Shown piece by piece: positions 60,023 through 64,000 of a stretch of DNA of 64,000 nt. Each line of letters begins with the position of its first letter. The first letter of the stretch is position 1. A program made the position numbers and the translations under genes. This DNA is from Kineosphaera limosa NBRC 100340 (GTDB taxonomy: Bacteria > Actinomycetota > Actinomycetes > Actinomycetales > Dermatophilaceae). The DNA lies in the NCBI RefSeq assembly GCF_000298215.1, contig NZ_BAHD01000017.1:37403-101402 (forward strand). Reading direction: 5' to 3'. Below the pieces are notes generated by a model. The model saw nothing but the letters and a program-made list of their open reading frames with translations. It was not told the origin of the DNA and did not search any database.

Positions 60023-60975
60023 GTGAAGCCGACCCCCGGGATGGCTCCGCCCGATCTCGGGCAACTGGTGCGTGCACAGGATCGGCTGAGCTTCATCTAC
60101 CTTGAGCGCTGTACGGTGCACCGGGATGGCAATGCCGTCACGGCGACGGACGAACGCGGAATCGTGCACATCCCGACCGCGACGCTGGGCGCCCTCCTAC
60201 TCGGGCCGGGGACGCGTGTCACCCATCAGGCGATGATGCTGCTCGCCGAATCCGGATCGACAGCAGTGTGGGTCGGGGAGCGCGGAGTGCGTTACTACGC
60301 GCAGGTCGTTCCCTAGCCCGCTCGTCGCGCCTGCTTGAGGCCCAGGCGATGGCAGTGACCAACCAGTCCTCGAGGCTGCGAGTCGCGCGCGCGATGTACG
60401 CGCAGCGCTTCCCCGGTGAGGACGTGTCTGCCTTGACGATGCAGCAGCTTCGGGGTCGGGAAGGCGCGCGGGTGCGCAAGGTGTACCGAGACGCGGCTGC
60501 TGAGCACGGCGTCGAGTGGCGGCGCAGGGATTACCGCCCGGACGACTTCTCCGCGGGAGATCCCATCAATCAGGCACTCTCAGCCGCGACGACGTGCCTG
60601 TATGGCATCACCCATGCGGTGATTGTCGCTCTGGGGTGCTCGCCCGGCCTTGGGTTCATCCACACGGGGCATGACCGGTCATTCGTATTTGACGTCGCAG
60701 ACCTCTACAAGGCCGAAATCGCTATTCCTGTCGCCTTCGCCGTCGCTGCGCGAGAGCCCGAGGACGTCAGCGGAGAGACGCGCAGGGCAATCCGCGATGC
60801 GGTCCACGACGGGCGGATTCTGACGCGTTGCGCTCGGGACATTCGCTCGCTGCTGCTGCCCGACGAGCCGGAGGACGCGGGCGACGACTGGGATGTCGTC
60901 GAGCTGTGGGACGGCGCGTCGCGACGCGTCGCCGGAGGCGTCTCGTACGGGGATGAGGTCGACGTGCCGTGGTAG
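60023..60975 (+). pseudogene. cas1e: Adaptation integrase Cas1e (frameshifted)
   Basis: Two frames together give one Cas1e. The first (60023-60316) covers MKPTPGMAPPDLGQLVRAQDRLSF to GERGVRYYAQVVP and ends at TAG. The second continues RSLARSSRLLEAQAMAVTNQ through PINQALSAATTCLYG to 60975. The sequence near 60304-60306 reads CAGGTCGTT, where CAGGGTCGTT would restore YAQGRSLARSS, so one G is missing. The catalytic acids and His (GREGARVR, FIHTGHDRSFVFDVADLYKAE) are all in the second part, without the N-terminal domain. As written no full integrase is made. A sequencing error must be excluded. Confidence 0.9.
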
Positions 60976-61335
60976 TGCTTGTCGTCACCGCCTGCCCCTC
61001 GGGGCTGCGAGGCTATCTAACCCGATGGCTCCTCGAGATCAGCCATGGCGTGTTCGTTGGCCACGTCACGACTCGGGTGCGGGAGCTGTTGTGGCGGGGA
61101 AGTCTGCGCGAACGCCAAAGACGGGCGCGCGCTTTTGGTGTACAGCGTTCGTGGGGAGCAGCGCCTCGAGTTCAAGGTCCACCGGCACGACTGGCTACCC
61201 ACCGACTTCGACGGCATCCAGCTCATGATGCGGCCCACGGAACCCACCTCCGAAGCCGGCGGCATGAGACACGGCTGGAGTAAGGCCAGCCGCTACCGTC
61301 GAGCGGCACGCACTTCGAAACCGAATCAACAGTGA
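60969..61335 (+). pseudogene. cas2e: Adaptation subunit Cas2e (frameshifted)
   Basis: The gene starts at GTG 60969, inside the end of cas1, with MVVLVVTACPSGLRGYLTRW and then EISHGVFVGHVTTRVRELLW, typical of Cas2e. The frame then changes: CANAKDGRALLVYSVRGEQR and the final LEFKVHRHDWLPTDFDGIQL lie in the next frame up to 61335. Removing one G from the four-G run at 61096-61099 joins them as LLWREVCANAKDG, about 121 residues in all. As written, the product would lose half its ferredoxin-like fold. The C-terminal tail after the core (MRHGWSKASRYRR...) is basic. Confidence 0.9.
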
Positions 61336-61368
61336 CCGCTCGCGCTGTATTCTTGCTGTTCAGCAAGT
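61336..61368 (+). promoter_or_regulatory. Short CRISPR leader
   Basis: Only 33 bases separate the cas2 stop from the first repeat. They are AT-richer than the flanks (TGTATTCTTGCTGTTCAG). The array promoter and integration sites probably extend into the 3' end of cas2. Confidence 0.5.
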
Positions 61369-64000
61369 GTGCTCCCCGCGCTCGCGGGGATGAGCCCACC
61401 ACGATGCCCCGAATGCGAGGTTGCACCACGTGCTCCCCGCGCTCGCGGGGATGAGCCCTTGTGCGCCGACCCAGGCCTGGAGCGCCTGACGTGCTCCCCG
61501 CGCTCGCGGGGATGAGCCCGCCGACATGTCTCCGCCGAGCAGCCAGAACTCGTGCTCCCCGCGCTCGCGGGGATGAGCCCGGTGCTCCGAGCAGGCCAGA
61601 CGGATCTCGACGGTGCTCCCCGCGCTCGCGGGGATGAGCCGTCGCTGGTGGCGGCATGGCTGGGATGCGTGCGGTGCTCCCCGCGCTCGCGGGGATGAGC
61701 CGGAACGGGTGCGGGCCGAACTCGCCGGGCTCGAGTGCTCCCCGCGCTCGCGGGGATGAGCCCTGCATCGGGCCCTTCGCGCCGGCCGACGAGGCCGTGC
61801 TCCCCGCGCTCGCGGGGATGAGCCCGGTTCCCCGGCTACGCGGAAGCGCCGGCACGGGTGCTCCCCGCGCTCGCGGGGATGAGCCCAGGCCGCTCGGTGC
61901 CGGCCGAAACTACCGGAGGTGCTCCCCGCGCTCGCGGGGATGAGCCCCAGTGGGTGTCGTCGGGGGTGACGGTCAGCCAGTGCTCCCCGCGCTCGCGGGG
62001 ATGAGCCCGGTCTTGTCCACGGCCCGGGTGCCCTTGGTGAGTGCTCCCCGCGCTCGCGGGGATGAGCCCGATGGCCTGCGCCGCGGTCGCGACGTTCACT
62101 GGTGCTCCCCGCGCTCGCGGGGATGAGCCCACGATCCTCCGGCCCAACCCACTGGTCCCCGAAGTGCTCCCCGCGCTCGCGGGGATGAGCCCGACGGTGA
62201 CTCCATCACTACCAGCCGAGCCGAGTGCTCCCCGCGCTCGCGGGGATGAGCCCGCCGAGGCCAAGGCCAAGCAGCAGGAGCTGCAGTGCTCCCCGCGCTC
62301 GCGGGGATGAGCCACGTGCAGCTGGACGGCAAGCAGCTCGACGCGCGTGCTCCCCGCGCTCGCGGGGATGAGCCCTCGTCGGCCGCTATCACGCATGGGA
62401 TGGCGCCGTGCTCCCCGCGCTCGCGGGGATGAGCCCTTGTCAGGGTTGGCCCGGTAGTACTTGCGCATGTGCTCCCCGCGCTCGCGGGGATGAGCCTCAC
62501 CGCATCCTTGGCCGACCAGTCGGCGAGCGGTGCTCCCCGCGCTCGCGGGGATGAGCCGCTCATGCTCGTGACGCGGCGGCCCTTGATGAGGTGCTCCCCG
62601 CGCTCGCGGGGATGAGCCTGCCTATCCAGGCAGTGACGATGCGGAACGCGCGTGCTCCCCGCGCTCGCGGGGATGAGCCCCGGACCTTGTACGCGACCCC
62701 CATCGACGTGGCGTGCTCCCCGCGCTCGCGGGGATGAGCCGGCGTCATGAGCGGCGTGGTGGCGACCCCTACAGTGCTCCCCGCGCTCGCGGGGATGAGC
62801 CCGCCCGTTCAGTCTCCCATCCCGCACCCTGGCAGTGCTCCCCGCGCTCGCGGGGATGAGCCCCCCCGCCAATGACCGGCCTGCGGTGGGGGTGCGTGCT
62901 CCCCGCGCTCGCGGGGATGAGCCCGAAAACGGACAACCGTCCCGAGAACCTCATGCGTGCTCCCCGCGCTCGCGGGGATGAGCCCCGCACCATGCAGAAG
63001 AACCTGTCGCACAAGACGTGCTCCCCGCGCTCGCGGGGATGAGCCCGCCGACACCGGCGTCAAGGGCTTCGTCGGCGAGTGCTCCCCGCGCTCGCGGGGA
63101 TGAGCCCTCGCGGTTGGACTCCATGCCGAGCATCGAGCGGTGCTCCCCGCGCTCGCGGGGATGAGCCCCGCAAGCGCATCTCGATCCACACGACGATCCT
63201 GTGCTCCCCGCGCTCGCGGGGATGAGCCCTCGCCCTGCGCCGTGATCGACCCCGCGACGCTGTGCTCCCCGCGCTCGCGGGGATGAGCCGGTCGACGTGA
63301 CCGCCGACGTGGTCCACCACCTGTGCTCCCCGCGCTCGCGGGGATGAGCCCCCCGCCGCCGTCACGGACTACATGCTGCGCGAGTGCTCCCCGCGCTCGC
63401 GGGGATGAGCCCCGGCGCATCGACGACGAGAGGGGCAGCTGATGGTGCTCCCCGCGCTCGCGGGGATGAGCCCGCGATGGCCCCGGCCCAGCACGCCCCC
63501 AAGGTGTGCTCCCCGCGCTCGCGGGGATGAGCCCGACCGTGCGAGTGCGTCCTTGTCCGGCTCGGGGTGCTCCCCGCGCTCGCGGGGATGAGCCCCTCGG
63601 GGGCGGGGCGGCCCAGCGTGACCGCGAGTGTGCTCCCCGCGCTCGCGGGGATGAGCCGGTGACTGTGCCCTCCCACTGGATGGACGACAAGTGCTCCCCG
63701 CGCTCGCGGGGATGAGCCCAAGATGGGGGGCCCCGCACCCCGGACGCGCTGGTGCTCCCCGCGCTCGCGGGGATGAGCCCCACCCGCAACCCCGAGCGTC
63801 GGACAACGTCTGGTGCTCCCCGCGCTCGCGGGGATGAGCCTACCCAACCCCAGGAAGGACGACCACCAATGAGCGTGCTCCCCGCGCTCGCGGGGATGAG
63901 CCGTCCACGGATGCAGTGTTGCGTGGACGTGACGCGTGCTCCCCGCGCTCGCGGGGATGAGCCCTCGACACGGCACTTGCGTCGATGGTCGCGAGCGTGC
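61369..64000 (+). CRISPR. Type I-E CRISPR array, 43 complete repeats, cut by window edge
   Basis: The 28-base repeat begins GTGCTCCCCGCGCTC and ends GCGGGGATGAGCC, forming a CCCCGC/GCGGGG hairpin. Forty-three complete copies start at 61369 and recur every 61 bases, except after the 7th, 13th and 41st copies (62) and the 37th (63); a 44th begins at 63997. The copies appear identical. Spacers are normally 33 bases. In 32 of 43 spacers the first base after the repeat is C. Orientation relative to the cas genes and leader is the usual one for type I-E. The array continues beyond the window. Confidence 0.98.

Noticed and set aside
60268..60975. Second cas1 frame as an independent shorter Cas1
   Set aside because: Its first codons are the out-of-frame copy of the first part. 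The natural join is at 60304, and the frame has no ribosome site of its own.
61223..63976. Several long minus-strand and plus-strand frames across the CRISPR array
   Set aside because: They encode the same short peptide again and again (ERGEH, SPRARGA, IPASAGST) because they read through the repeats. They are artefacts of the array.
1..64000. tRNA, rRNA, riboswitch, prophage integrase or insertion sequence
   Set aside because: I found no cloverleaf, rRNA stretch, transposase or integrase frame by reading. A tRNAscan or Rfam search could still find a weak one.

Overview
The window is high-GC DNA (roughly 70% by eye) with actinobacterial gene content: a gluABCD-type glutamate importer, LacI/TetR/WYL/GntR/ArsR one-component regulators, actinobacterial MauA/MauE-like genes and a type I-E CRISPR-Cas locus. 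An actinomycete, perhaps Micrococcales, is the best guess; no rRNA or tRNA gene is present to refine it.

Positions 1-11,700 hold mostly single-gene units: a CGNR-type regulator cut by the left edge, an EamA exporter, a lipoprotein, two unknown proteins, a nitronate monooxygenase, a PspC protein, AbrB-family and AEC membrane proteins, a methyltransferase, a DUF218 protein and a UGP-type UTP-glucose-1-phosphate uridylyltransferase. Positions 11,757-15,753 form a six-gene minus-strand operon. It encodes MauE-like and MauD-like proteins, a 35-residue membrane peptide, a polytopic membrane protein, an unknown protein, and a Tat-exported Cys-rich MauA-like protein fused to LGFP wall-binding repeats. 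No methylamine dehydrogenase heavy chain is present.

Positions 16,063-24,803 carry a three-gene ABC exporter, a TetR-controlled membrane protein, a DUF3817-like pair and the gluABCD operon. From 24,956 to 43,598 come methionine aminopeptidase, a flippase-like protein, an alanine-racemase-fold enzyme with a frameshifted FAD oxidase, LacI, ThpR, a polysaccharide deacetylase with a likely premature stop, peptide deformylase, DinB, WYL, GntR, an ArsR/CDF metal efflux pair and an alpha-beta fused glycyl-tRNA synthetase. From 43,925 to 50,131 an AraC regulator diverges from a catabolic operon: quinone oxidoreductase, TauD dioxygenase, BKACE, MFS transporter and hydrolase.

The last 13 kb are a type I-E CRISPR-Cas locus in the order cas3, NYN-domain gene, cse1, cse2, cas7, cas5, cas6e, cas1, cas2, then an array with 43 complete repeats that continues past the right edge. 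Three things stand out. A NYN-type nuclease-like gene sits between cas3 and cse1. The 255-base gap before cse1 contains a promoter with a palindromic operator, an intrinsic terminator and two degenerate, stem-conserving copies of the CRISPR repeat around a 27-base spacer, which resembles a Cas-regulating mini-array. Both adaptation genes, cas1 and cas2, carry single-G frameshifts while the interference genes look intact.

Three of the four disrupted genes show one-base G changes, so sequence quality should be checked before calling them true pseudogenes.
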